Shown piece by piece: positions 18,478 to 26,181 of a DNA stretch of 64,000 nt. A program made the translations under genes and the position numbers. Each line of letters begins with the position of its first letter. Within the stretch, counting starts at the first letter, position 1. The DNA lies in NCBI RefSeq assembly GCF_003002025.1, contig NZ_PVZB01000009.1:1-64000 (forward strand), in the 5' to 3' direction. Below the pieces are notes generated by a model, which saw only the letters and a program-made list of their open reading frames with translations, had not been told where the DNA came from and searched no databases. The DNA comes from Paraburkholderia sp. BL25I1N1 (GTDB lineage: Bacteria > Pseudomonadota > Gammaproteobacteria > Burkholderiales > Burkholderiaceae).

Positions 18478-19770
18478 ATGTCCTTCGATTTCTTCCTTCC
18501 TTGCCCACGCGGGCTTGAAGCCTCGCTCGCGGCCGAACTCGCCGAAATAGCTGCGAAACACCTGAACGGCGCGCCGTTCACGGCCGGCACACAAGTGCCG
18601 GGCGGCGTGCATTTCCGCGGAGGCTGGGCTGCCGGCATGGCCGCCAACCTGTATTCGCGCCTCGCGAGCCGCGTGCTGCTGAAGATCGCGCACCGCCCGT
18701 ATCGCAGTGAGCAGGACGTGTATGCGCTTGCGGTCGAGCAGCGTTGGGAACAATGGTTCTCGGCGAATGAAACGCTGCGCGTGGACGTCACCGCGATCAA
18801 ATCGCCGCTGCGCAGCCTCGAATTCACGACGCTGCGCGTCAAGGATGCGATCTGCGATCGTCTGCGCGAAGTGAGCGGGGCGCGTCCGAACATCGACACC
18901 GCCATGCCCGACGTGCGCGTGTTCGCCTTTCTTACGGCCACCGATTGCACGCTGTACCTCGACACTTCGGGTGATCCGCTGTTCAAGCGCGGCTGGCGGC
19001 TCGACAAGGGCGCGGCGCCGCTGCGCGAGAATCTGGCCGCGGGCATTCTGCGTCTGACCGGCTGGACCGCGGGCACGCCGCTGTACGACCCGATGTGCGG
19101 CAGCGGCACCTTCCTCGCGGAAGCGGCGCAAGTGGCGTTGAATATCGCGCCGGGCGCGGAACGCCGCTTCGGCTTCGAAAAGCTCAAGCAGTTCGAAGCC
19201 AGAACCTGGCAAACGCTGAAGGCCGCCGCGCTCGACGCCAAGCACGCCGCGCGCAGTTCGCGCGCCGATCTGCAAATCTTCGGCAGCGATATTTCCGGCG
19301 ACATGCTCGACAAGGCGCGCGCCAACTTCCAGCGCGCCGGCTTGCCGAACATTCCGCTCAAACAGGTCGACGCGCGCGGCATGACGCCGCCGACCTCCGA
19401 TGCGGGTATTCTCGTCGCCAATCCGCCGTATGGCGAACGGATCGAAGTTCGCGGGCGCAATGCTCGCGGCGAGCTTCGCGAAGGCCGTGGCAATCGTGAG
19501 AACCGCGAAGACGAGGGCTTTCGCCGCGTTCAGGAAGAAGCGCCGGACAGCGAATTTTTCCAGTCGCTCGGCGATGCGCTCAAGCAGCGTTTCACCGGCT
19601 GGCACGCGTTCATCCTGACGTCGGATCGCAAGCTGCCGGGTCAGTTGCGTCTGCGTGAGTCGACCAAGACGCCGCTCTTTAACGGCGCGCTCGAATGCCG
19701 GCTGTTCCGCTTCGATCTGATCGCTGGCAGTGTGCGGCAGCGGCCGCAGAGCGATACGCCTGCGGCTTAA
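18478..19770 (+). CDS. rlmL: RlmL-type class I SAM-dependent RNA methyltransferase (THUMP domain)
   Basis: RlmL makes m2G2445 in 23S rRNA. The 430-residue protein has an N-terminal ferredoxin-like/THUMP region (about 1-165) and a Rossmann methyltransferase core with DPMCGSGTF (204-212) and the catalytic NPPYGER (315-321). E. coli fuses this unit to RlmK in a 702-residue protein; here only the RlmL half is present. A charged, low-complexity insert of about 40 residues (322-360, many Arg/Glu/Asn) follows the NPPY motif. Assignment to RlmL rather than another THUMP methyltransferase rests on whole-chain resemblance. Confidence 0.85.
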   Translation: MSFDFFLPCPRGLEASLAAELAEIAAKHLNGAPFTAGTQVPGGVHFRGGWAAGMAANLYSRLASRVLLKIAHRPYRSEQDVYALAVEQRWEQWFSANETLRVDVTAIKSPLRSLEFTTLRVKDAICDRLREVSGARPNIDTAMPDVRVFAFLTATDCTLYLDTSGDPLFKRGWRLDKGAAPLRENLAAGILRLTGWTAGTPLYDPMCGSGTFLAEAAQVALNIAPGAERRFGFEKLKQFEARTWQTLKAAALDAKHAARSSRADLQIFGSDISGDMLDKARANFQRAGLPNIPLKQVDARGMTPPTSDAGILVANPPYGERIEVRGRNARGELREGRGNRENREDEGFRRVQEEAPDSEFFQSLGDALKQRFTGWHAFILTSDRKLPGQLRLRESTKTPLFNGALECRLFRFDLIAGSVRQRPQSDTPAA

Positions 19771-19862
19771 GGCCGGTCACTCGCTCATCGTAAAACCTGG
19801 AACGTGGTGGACGCGGGGTCGTGGTCGAGCACCGATCGCCGCGCGATCGTGCCGACTCCGCG

Positions 19863-20135
19863 TCATGATTTTCCGTGTCGTCGAGCAGATTTGGCGCGTT
19901 GCTCGGCTCTTGACGCGAGTTCCTTCGTAGCACGCGCAGTCGCAATGGCGAGCACGGCGGCAACCGACGCGACGGCGGCGGCACTGTGACGTTGCCGTGC
20001 GCCCATGGCGTTCATGCAGATTTCGATGCATGCTCCGCAGATCGCCACATTTTTCGGTCCGATGATGATCGTCATGGCTTCGCACTCATCCGATCCGCAA
20101 AAGTTGCACACCCACTTCCCGTCGCAGGTTTTCAT
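19863..20135 (-). CDS. Stand-alone ClpX-type C4 zinc-finger protein with hydrophobic C-terminal half
   Basis: The first 45 of 90 residues match the zinc-binding domain of ClpX: C10-X2-C13 and C33-X2-C36, with IIIGPKNVAICGACIEIC closely following the ClpX pattern. The spacing between cysteine pairs is one residue longer than in E. coli ClpX. No AAA+ ATPase part follows. Instead, residues 50-68 form an Ala/Val/Leu-rich helix that could sit in the membrane, then a basic tail. In ClpX this domain dimerises and docks substrates and adaptors. A separate copy could act as an adaptor or competitor, but that is inference. It follows an unrecognised gene on the same strand by 100 bases. Confidence 0.8.
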   Translation of the reverse strand: MKTCDGKWVCNFCGSDECEAMTIIIGPKNVAICGACIEICMNAMGARQRHSAAAVASVAAVLAIATARATKELASRAEQRAKSARRHGKS

Positions 20136-20235
20136 ATTCGTTCACCGTATAAGAGGTGCACTCCACCGCCACGCGAGCCTGCAGTGCGGGTTCCGCGAGA
20201 CGTGAAATCGCACTCGCGCGCTCGACGCTGAAGGA

Positions 20236-20814
20236 CTACGCGGCGCTGCGCTCCGCGATCCGATGATTGCCAATTCGTTCGACTTCGCAGAGCCCGTTGA
20301 TCACGCAGAGCTGACCAATCAATCCCTCGTAGGTCAGGCCTGTGCCGTGAAGCTGTTCAGCGGTGATACAACCACTCGTACTGCCGATGAACACCCAGTA
20401 CTGCAATGGCGCGTTGCTAAAGCCGATCTCTCCAGCGTCGACGATTACGCCGAAATATTTCTGTGCGCGGTAGTGATCGGGGCGAGCGTTCTTGTCGTCG
20501 TCCGCCTTCCATTCTTCAATGAAACTGTCGTAACGATTCGCGCATAGGGCGACGAAGCCGTATCGCCAGGCGTTATTGAACATCGTTTCGAGAAGTACCC
20601 GCTGTGCGCCTTTATCGCTGTCGAGGAACGCGTGCATGAGGCAATCGATATCGTCGGCGAACAACCATTCGTTCGACTGCGCGAGGGATGCCGCGGTTTC
20701 GTCTCCGTCAATGCTGATGGCGAATCGCGGACGTCCGATCCGGTCGACGTACTCCTCGAATTGCGCGCCGCTCGTGAGAATCGATCTAAAGACGTGCGCT
20801 GGGGTATTCATCAT
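20236..20814 (-). CDS. Uncharacterised 192-residue protein, unrecognised
   Basis: I do not recognise the family. The product begins MMNTPAHVFRS, with GAGGTG just upstream. It looks like a soluble acidic alpha/beta protein with many aromatic residues (NEWLFADDID, YDSFIEEWKADDD, PLQYWVFIGS) and no signal peptide. Its base composition is lower in GC than that of most neighbours, suggesting transfer. A promoter-like pair and a 20-base inverted repeat lie directly upstream. The frame is open to 21237, but the upstream part has no protein character and contains the promoter. The zinc-finger gene may be co-transcribed after it. Confidence 0.7.
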   Translation of the reverse strand: MMNTPAHVFRSILTSGAQFEEYVDRIGRPRFAISIDGDETAASLAQSNEWLFADDIDCLMHAFLDSDKGAQRVLLETMFNNAWRYGFVALCANRYDSFIEEWKADDDKNARPDHYRAQKYFGVIVDAGEIGFSNAPLQYWVFIGSTSGCITAEQLHGTGLTYEGLIGQLCVINGLCEVERIGNHRIAERSAA

Positions 20815-20829
20815 TTTCGGCACCTCACG

Positions 20830-20849
20830 TTGTTTCGCGTTTGAAACAA
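20830..20849. promoter_or_regulatory. 20-bp inverted repeat in the leader of the 192-residue protein gene
   Basis: TTGTTTC (20830-20836) and GAAACAA (20843-20849) are perfect inverted copies around a 6-base spacer. The site lies between the putative -10 box and the start codon of the minus-strand gene, where a repressor could block transcription or the RNA could fold. Confidence 0.5.
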
Positions 20850-20875
20850 TCCGCAAATAGGAAGCTACCGTAATT

Positions 20876-20904
20876 ATCGTATGCAGAAAAGAAGTGATTG
20901 TAAA
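20876..20904 (-). promoter_or_regulatory. Putative sigma-70 promoter of the 192-residue protein gene
   Basis: On the minus strand TTTACA (20904-20899) is followed after 17 bases by TACGAT (20881-20876) in an AT-rich context, about 62 bases before the start codon. The match is five of six for -35 and four of six for -10. Confidence 0.45.
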
Positions 20905-21146
20905 TTGAATGGACTGTGCGATAGCGAAGAGCCCACATGTACGGTGAACGCGATTAGCGGCTGAATGAAAATCGCGGTAAAGAAATGTCCAAAGATCGGT
21001 CTGCAAACTGTTTGCGCACTTGATTGCTTTCCGATCCGTCAGTGAGTACTCTGAATTTGGATGAGCCGAAAACCGTGCTCCTCGTAACGCGATCAGGTGC
21101 TTCCCCGAGCGCCGTCGTCCATTGGTCATTGGTCGTGAACGAATTG
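20905..21146. other. Gap that may encode a plus-strand small RNA
   Basis: No protein gene is credible here. The stretch ends at a strong plus-strand terminator (21147-21171), although no plus-strand gene starts after rlmL, which ends at 19770. A transcript from somewhere in this gap would end there. No clear plus-strand promoter was found; TTGATT near 21021 is the best -35-like hexamer, without a good -10. Confidence 0.3.
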
Positions 21147-21171
21147 CGCCCGCCGTAGGCGGGCGTTTTTT
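21147..21171 (+). terminator. Strong rho-independent terminator on the plus strand
   Basis: CGCCCGCC (21147-21154), loop GTA, GGCGGGCG (21158-21165), then six T residues. Direction is plus only; the minus copy has the A run in front. The flanking genes on both sides are on the minus strand. Confidence 0.9.
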
Positions 21172-21260
21172 AAGCAGGCAGCGTCGAACACGCAGCGGCG
21201 AGTCGCTGCGCGCAAACGCATCTCCACTGCGAGGCACTGCGGATGATCAGCACTTCTGCA

Positions 21261-22679
21261 TTATCCGCGCGCAGGCGGCGCGATCGATGCACTACGTGTG
21301 GCAGCAGGCAGCGACGCCAACTGCTCTCGCGCAATGCCTGCAACACGATCGAAAGCCGCGCGATCACGAGCCGCTAACGGAGCCGCACTGAAACGGCTCG
21401 TCAACTTGAGTGGATCGGTCGGCTCGTTGTTCAGCCGCACCTCGAAATGCAGATGTGGACCGGTCGTCACGCCGGTCTGCCCCACCGCACCCAGTTGCTG
21501 CCCTTCACTCACGTGCGAGCCAACTCGCAAACCACTGGAGAAGGCTGAAAGATGCGCATAGTACGTCGTATAACCCTGTGCGTGGCGCAACACAACGTGC
21601 TTGCCGTAGCCGCTGCCATCGGCGCCGATGAATTGCACCGTCCCCGCACATGCGGCAACGACCGGCGTACCCACGTGCGCAGTCAAGTCCACGCCGGTGT
21701 GGAACAAATGCTCGCCCGTCACCGGGTGAATGCGATAACCGAAAGGCGAACTGACGCGGACATAGTTCAGCGGCATCGTGAAGGGCTGCGCCGCGAGGCG
21801 CGCGCCATCGAACGAAAAATAATCGCCATCCGTGTGCCCTGGCGCGACAAACCAGACCGCGCTGTACGTGTGTCCTGTCAAGGTGATTTCGACGGCACTC
21901 ACACGCTTGCGTTGTGAGGCGGTTCCGGCGCTGCCCGTAGGTCCATAGACGATGCGATAGCCGTCACCCGGCTGAGCGCGAGTCGACTCGTCGAGGCGTC
22001 CCGCAAAGATCCGCCGCAGTTGCGCGACCAGATCCGGAGGCAGTCCGGCTGCCATCCACGTATCGTGCAAACTGCCCTTGATCTGGCCGGTGTAGGTGCC
22101 GACATCAGCCGGCATCACGAGCGAGCTTGCTGCGGAAAGCGTGCCGCCGCTGACGTCGGCAACGCTCTGAGCGCCCGGCCTCGTCGGCTGCACTACAACC
22201 CGCCCTGCCCATCCATGTATGACTGCCGTGGCCGTTGCCGCACCAGCCACATGCGGATCGCACATGCCCGGTTTCGCGCGGCAAATCGATACGAGAACGG
22301 ACTCGCCTGGCGATAACACGAAGGCTGGCTTTGCATGCAAATCGGCTTCCATGAGAGGCCGTGTTTGAGTGCCACCGGATTGAACCCGAGCGCCGGCAAG
22401 CGGCGCCGGGACCGCAGTGCGGTTCGACAAAAACGGATGCGCGCCCGGCATGTCCCGCTCCACTGCAAAACCTTCCGTACCGGCCGATGCGGCCTGGCGG
22501 AGCGTCTTCGCCGCAGCACCCGACGCGACAGGCGCGCCCAACACGACCATGGTGCCGCCGAGCAAGACAGCACTCGCGGATGCACCCAGCGGGAATTTGC
22601 GTTTGACGTGAGCCGCATGGCTCATGTCAATGGAGTTGACCTGCTCGCGCGCGAGGATGTTACGTAGAAAAAACCACAT
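21261..22679 (-). CDS. M23-family metallopeptidase (LytM-type, periplasmic)
   Basis: A peptidoglycan-active or regulatory zinc peptidase of about 472 residues. After a basic N-terminus (HAAHVKRK) comes one hydrophobic segment (ASAVLLGGTMVVLGAPVASG) that acts as membrane anchor or signal. A middle domain of the type found before M23 domains precedes the catalytic domain. This begins near SSPFGYRIHPVTG and has HTGVDL and HLHFEV, which supply the His, Asp and His zinc ligands, plus GNGYG-like GSGYGKHV. All key residues are present, so it is probably active. The start is uncertain: the ATG at 22679 or 22625 both fit, neither with a strong ribosome site. Confidence 0.88.
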   Translation of the reverse strand: MWFFLRNILAREQVNSIDMSHAAHVKRKFPLGASASAVLLGGTMVVLGAPVASGAAAKTLRQAASAGTEGFAVERDMPGAHPFLSNRTAVPAPLAGARVQSGGTQTRPLMEADLHAKPAFVLSPGESVLVSICRAKPGMCDPHVAGAATATAVIHGWAGRVVVQPTRPGAQSVADVSGGTLSAASSLVMPADVGTYTGQIKGSLHDTWMAAGLPPDLVAQLRRIFAGRLDESTRAQPGDGYRIVYGPTGSAGTASQRKRVSAVEITLTGHTYSAVWFVAPGHTDGDYFSFDGARLAAQPFTMPLNYVRVSSPFGYRIHPVTGEHLFHTGVDLTAHVGTPVVAACAGTVQFIGADGSGYGKHVVLRHAQGYTTYYAHLSAFSSGLRVGSHVSEGQQLGAVGQTGVTTGPHLHFEVRLNNEPTDPLKLTSRFSAAPLAARDRAAFDRVAGIAREQLASLPAATRSASIAPPARG

Positions 22680-23074
22680 CACGTAGGAATCTCGCGGTTG
22701 AAAACAGAACGCCGCGGGCTTGAACGAAGGTGCGTTGACACCTGGAAATGGTGCGGAACAGATGAGCTTGCAACCAGGGAAGGTTGCGGCATCGGAGAGC
22801 ACAGCCCGACAACAGAAGCAGTCAGGTTACCGGTAGGCTTTTACAAAAAACATGGCATTCGTCCTAAAAGCGGGCAGCGCGACGAACAACCGCGCTTTGC
22901 TGATGTGGCGTGCGCTACTGGGGAGAAAGCCGTTTCTCCATCGGACTAGTCACCGCCGCGTTCATCGCTCCTGCCATCTCCTACTGACACCACGCTGTCA
23001 GTAGCACCCCCGCACACTCCTTCTCACGCCATCCGGCGCTTTGCACGGCTTACCGCCATCCACAGGAGAGTGAC
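22680..23074. other. Divergent intergenic region with two hairpins
   Basis: About 395 bases between the M23 peptidase and the VOC gene. It contains a 7-bp hairpin (GGAGAAA 22922-22928 with TTTCTCC 22933-22939) and a perfect 9-bp inverted repeat (22981-23004), described separately. No gene is seen. Confidence 0.5.
22981..23004. promoter_or_regulatory. Perfect 24-bp dyad upstream of the VOC gene
   Basis: CTACTGACA (22981-22989) pairs with TGTCAGTAG (22996-23004) around CCACGC. There is no T run after it, so an operator or a leader hairpin is more likely than a terminator. The VOC start codon is 70 bases downstream. Confidence 0.5.
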
Positions 23075-23458
23075 ATGTCCGCATCATCCAAAGTTGTTGC
23101 ATGGTTCGAGATTCCGTCCGTCGATTTCGATCGCGCCGTCCGTTTCTATGAAGCGGCGCTCGACGTCAAACTGAATGTGCAGGAAATTGGCGGCCAGCCG
23201 ATCGCCGTGTTCGGCTACGAGGAACCGGCCACCGGCGGCGCGATCGTCCATAGTCCGTCGATGACGCCCGCCAGCGACGGCGTGCTCGTCTATCTGAACG
23301 CGCAGCCGACCGTCGACGCCGCTCTCGCGCGCGTCGAGCAAGCCGGCGGCAAGACCGACGGCCCGGTGATCAAGCTGCCGCAAGACATCGGCTTCATCGC
23401 GTTCTTCACCGATACGGAAGGCAACCGCCTCGGCCTGCATTCGCGGACCAACGGTTAA
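23075..23458 (+). CDS. VOC-family (glyoxalase/bleomycin-resistance-like) protein
   Basis: A 127-residue protein of the vicinal-oxygen-chelate fold, with two beta-alpha-beta-beta-beta repeats: WFEIPSVDFDRAVRFYEAAL at the start and GFIAFFTDTEGNRLGLHS at the end. Many members in this size class have no known substrate. The GTG-free ATG start has a GGAG site about 8 bases upstream. A WYL/DeoR-like regulator follows on the same strand after 120 bases and may control or be controlled with it. Confidence 0.9.
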   Translation: MSASSKVVAWFEIPSVDFDRAVRFYEAALDVKLNVQEIGGQPIAVFGYEEPATGGAIVHSPSMTPASDGVLVYLNAQPTVDAALARVEQAGGKTDGPVIKLPQDIGFIAFFTDTEGNRLGLHSRTNG

Positions 23459-23578
23459 ACGCAACACAACGCTCGCTCGCGGCGGCCGGTGAGCGCCGCG
23501 CGCGAACGCCGACCGGAGCGCGGCATGCGGCGCTATCATCGCGGAACTGTCCCCGTCCTCTTCTACAAGACGCCCACG

Positions 23579-24265
23579 ATGACGCGCCGCGCCGACCGCC
23601 TGTTCCAGATCGCCGAACTGCTGCGCGGACGGCGGCTGACCACCGCGCAACAACTTGCCGACTGGCTGCACATCTCGCTGCGCACGGTCTATCGCGACGT
23701 GCGCGACCTGCAACTGTCAGGGGTGCCGATCGAAGGCGAGGCCGGCATCGGCTACCGGCTGAGCCGCACGGCAAGCCTGCCGCCGCTCACCTTCACCGCC
23801 GACGAACTGGCCGCGCTCGCCGCGGGCGCGCGCATGCTCGAATCGTGGGGCGGCGCCGGCTTTGCGGGCGGCGCGCGCGGGGCGCTCGCCAAGATCGCCT
23901 CGGCCATGCCCGCCGACAAGCGTGCGGCATTGGAAAGGCTCGCCGTCTTCGCGCCGTCGTTTCACATCAAAGGGGATTTTTCCGCGCAGCTCGACGCGCT
24001 GCATCGCGCGATCGACACGCGGCATGTGGTGAGCTTTGCCTACGTCGATATGAACGGCGCGGCGACCGAGCGCCGCGTCTGGCCGCTCGCCCTCGCCTAT
24101 TGGGGCGCGCGCTGGACGCTTGGAGCGTGGTGTGAATTGCGCGGCGATTTCCGCAATTTCGGCCTGGAGAAGATTCAGAATCTTCAGGTGCTCGAACAAT
24201 ATCCGGATCAGGAAGGAAGGCGGCTTGCAGACCTGCTGCGGCATGTGAATGCGAAGCCGCGATAG
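23579..24265 (+). CDS. YafY-type transcriptional regulator (HTH-WYL)
   Basis: The 228-residue product starts with a winged helix-turn-helix of the DeoR/HTH_11 type (RRADRLFQIAELLRGRRLT, then LADWLHISLRTVYRDVRDLQ). A WYL domain follows at about 135-215, thought to bind ligands or nucleic acid. I chose the ATG of MTRRADR, as in relatives; the frame is open upstream to 23489 with implausible sequence. A TATCAT hexamer at 23534-23539 may be its -10 box. The regulated gene is unknown; the VOC gene upstream is the natural candidate. Confidence 0.9.
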   Translation: MTRRADRLFQIAELLRGRRLTTAQQLADWLHISLRTVYRDVRDLQLSGVPIEGEAGIGYRLSRTASLPPLTFTADELAALAAGARMLESWGGAGFAGGARGALAKIASAMPADKRAALERLAVFAPSFHIKGDFSAQLDALHRAIDTRHVVSFAYVDMNGAATERRVWPLALAYWGARWTLGAWCELRGDFRNFGLEKIQNLQVLEQYPDQEGRRLADLLRHVNAKPR

Positions 24266-24334
24266 CGCCGCTGTATCGAACCGGTGGAGACCAAACCGCC
24301 TTTGAGCGAGAGGATTCCAGCAGACAAGCCAGCG

Positions 24335-24369
24335 GTTCGCGGCCGCTTGCAAGGCGGGCCGCGAACTTT
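24335..24369. terminator. Hairpin between convergent WYL regulator and pntB genes
   Basis: GTTCGCGGCC (24335-24344) pairs with GGCCGCGAAC (24357-24366); loop of 12 bases; TTT follows on the plus strand. It sits between the two stop codons. Confidence 0.6.
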
Positions 24370-24379
24370 GAGCATGCGG

Positions 24380-25834
24380 TTATTCCACCGCTTTCACCAT
24401 ATCTTCGATCACCTTCTTCGCATCGCCGAACACCATCATCGTCTTGTCCATGTAGAACAGGTCGTTGTCGAGCCCGGCGTAACCCGCGGCCATCGAACGC
24501 TTGTTGACGATCACCGTGCGCGCCTTGTACGCCTCGATGATCGGCATACCCGCAATCGCCGACTTCGGATCGGTCTTCGCCGCCGGGTTCACCACGTCGT
24601 TCGCGCCGAGCACCAGCACTACGTCGACCTGACCAAACTCGCCGTTGATGTCGTCCATTTCGTAGACCATGTCGTACGGCACTTCGGCTTCGGCGAGCAG
24701 CACGTTCATGTGACCCGGCATCCGTCCGGCAACAGGGTGAATCGCGTACTTCACCTCGATGCCCTTCTCCACCAGCTTGTCGGTCAGCTCCTTCAACGCA
24801 TGCTGCGCGCGCGCGACTGCCAGACCATAACCCGGCACGATCACCACGGTTTCAGCATTGCCTAGCATGAACGACGCATCGTCCGCGGAGCCGGATTTCA
24901 CCGGACGCTGCTCCGCCGACCCGCCCGCCGCAGCCGCGCCCGGCTCATTGCCGAAGCCACCGAGAATCACGTTGAAGAACGAACGGTTCATCGCACGGCA
25001 CATGATGTACGACAGAATCGCACCCGACGACCCCACCAGCGAGCCCGCGATGATCAGCATCGGATTGTTCAGCGAGAAGCCGATGCCCGCCGCCGCCCAG
25101 CCCGAGTACGAGTTCAGCATCGACACCACCACCGGCATATCCGCCCCGCCGATCGGAATGATGATCAGCACGCCGAGCACGAACGCGATCAGCGTCATGA
25201 TGATGAACGGCAGCCACGATTGCGTGAGGAAGAAGATCACGCCGAAGCCGAGCATCGCGAGCGCAAGCAGCAGGTTGATCAGATGCTGTCCCGCGTACAC
25301 GACCGGCGCGCCCTGAAACAGCCGGAACTTGTACTTGCCCGACAGCTTGCCGAACGCGATCACTGAACCCGAGAACGTGATCGCGCCGACGAACGTGCCG
25401 ATGAACAGCTCGACGCGATTGCCGTAAGGCAGAAAGCCCGGCGCGGTGTTCTCCGGATCAACAAGACCGAACGCGGCCGGCTCAGACACCACCGCATACG
25501 CAATGCACACAGCGGCAAGACCGATCAGCGAGTGCATGGCCGCGACCAGTTCCGGCATCTTGGTCATCTCGACGCGAGCGGCGACGAACGCGCCGACCGC
25601 ACCGCCGACCACCAGCGCAGCCAGCAACAGACCCAGCCCCAACCCGAGATTCGAACCGAGCCCGTTAGCCTGCCTGACGATCAGCGCGATGGTTGTGAGG
25701 ATCGCGATCGCCATCCCCGCCATGCCGAAGGTATTGCCGATGCGCGCCGTCTTCGGATTGGACAGCCCCTTGAGCGCCTGAATGAAACAGACCGACGCGA
25801 TCAGATAAAGCAGCGTGACGACGTTCAGACTCAT
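24380..25834 (-). CDS. pntB: NAD(P) transhydrogenase, beta subunit
   Basis: PntB is the inner-membrane and NADP(H)-binding subunit of the proton-driven transhydrogenase, which makes NADPH from NADH. The 484 residues comprise about nine membrane helices (1-290) and a soluble NADP-binding domain with VPGYGLAVARAQHA and the VVLVLGANDVVNPAA region. Its start codon overlaps the pntAB stop codon by one base (TAATG), so translation is coupled. It is the last gene of the operon. Confidence 0.96.
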   Translation of the reverse strand: MSLNVVTLLYLIASVCFIQALKGLSNPKTARIGNTFGMAGMAIAILTTIALIVRQANGLGSNLGLGLGLLLAALVVGGAVGAFVAARVEMTKMPELVAAMHSLIGLAAVCIAYAVVSEPAAFGLVDPENTAPGFLPYGNRVELFIGTFVGAITFSGSVIAFGKLSGKYKFRLFQGAPVVYAGQHLINLLLALAMLGFGVIFFLTQSWLPFIIMTLIAFVLGVLIIIPIGGADMPVVVSMLNSYSGWAAAGIGFSLNNPMLIIAGSLVGSSGAILSYIMCRAMNRSFFNVILGGFGNEPGAAAAGGSAEQRPVKSGSADDASFMLGNAETVVIVPGYGLAVARAQHALKELTDKLVEKGIEVKYAIHPVAGRMPGHMNVLLAEAEVPYDMVYEMDDINGEFGQVDVVLVLGANDVVNPAAKTDPKSAIAGMPIIEAYKARTVIVNKRSMAAGYAGLDNDLFYMDKTMMVFGDAKKVIEDMVKAVE

Positions 25835-26166
25835 TACGCGTTCTCCTTGGCCGATTTGTCTGCGATCAGCTTCTTCGGCTCTTTCTTGCGGAACATCTCC
25901 AGCATTCGCCGGGTGACGAGAAAGCCGCCGAACACGTTCACTGCCGCGAGCGCGACCGCGAGCGTGCCGAAGAACTTGCCGGGCGTGCCCAAAGTGAGAC
26001 CCGCGGCGAGCATCGCGCCGACGATCACGATCGCCGAGATCGCATTGGTCACGGCCATCAGCGGCGTGTGCAGCGCGGGCGTGACGTTCCAGACCACGTG
26101 GTAGCCGACATAAATCGCCAGCACGAAGATGATCAGGTTGATGACGGTGTGGTTGATGACTTCCAT
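25834..26166 (-). CDS. pntAB: NAD(P) transhydrogenase, alpha subunit part 2 (membrane)
   Basis: A 110-residue membrane protein with three to four helices, equal to the C-terminal membrane part of E. coli PntA. As in Rhodospirillum and many other bacteria, the alpha subunit is split into two polypeptides. The sequence around [25 protein letters not shown] is well conserved. It lies 15 bases after pntAA and overlaps pntB. Confidence 0.95.
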   Translation of the reverse strand: MEVINHTVINLIIFVLAIYVGYHVVWNVTPALHTPLMAVTNAISAIVIVGAMLAAGLTLGTPGKFFGTLAVALAAVNVFGGFLVTRRMLEMFRKKEPKKLIADKSAKENA

Positions 26167-26181
26167 GTCCGCACTCTCCTC

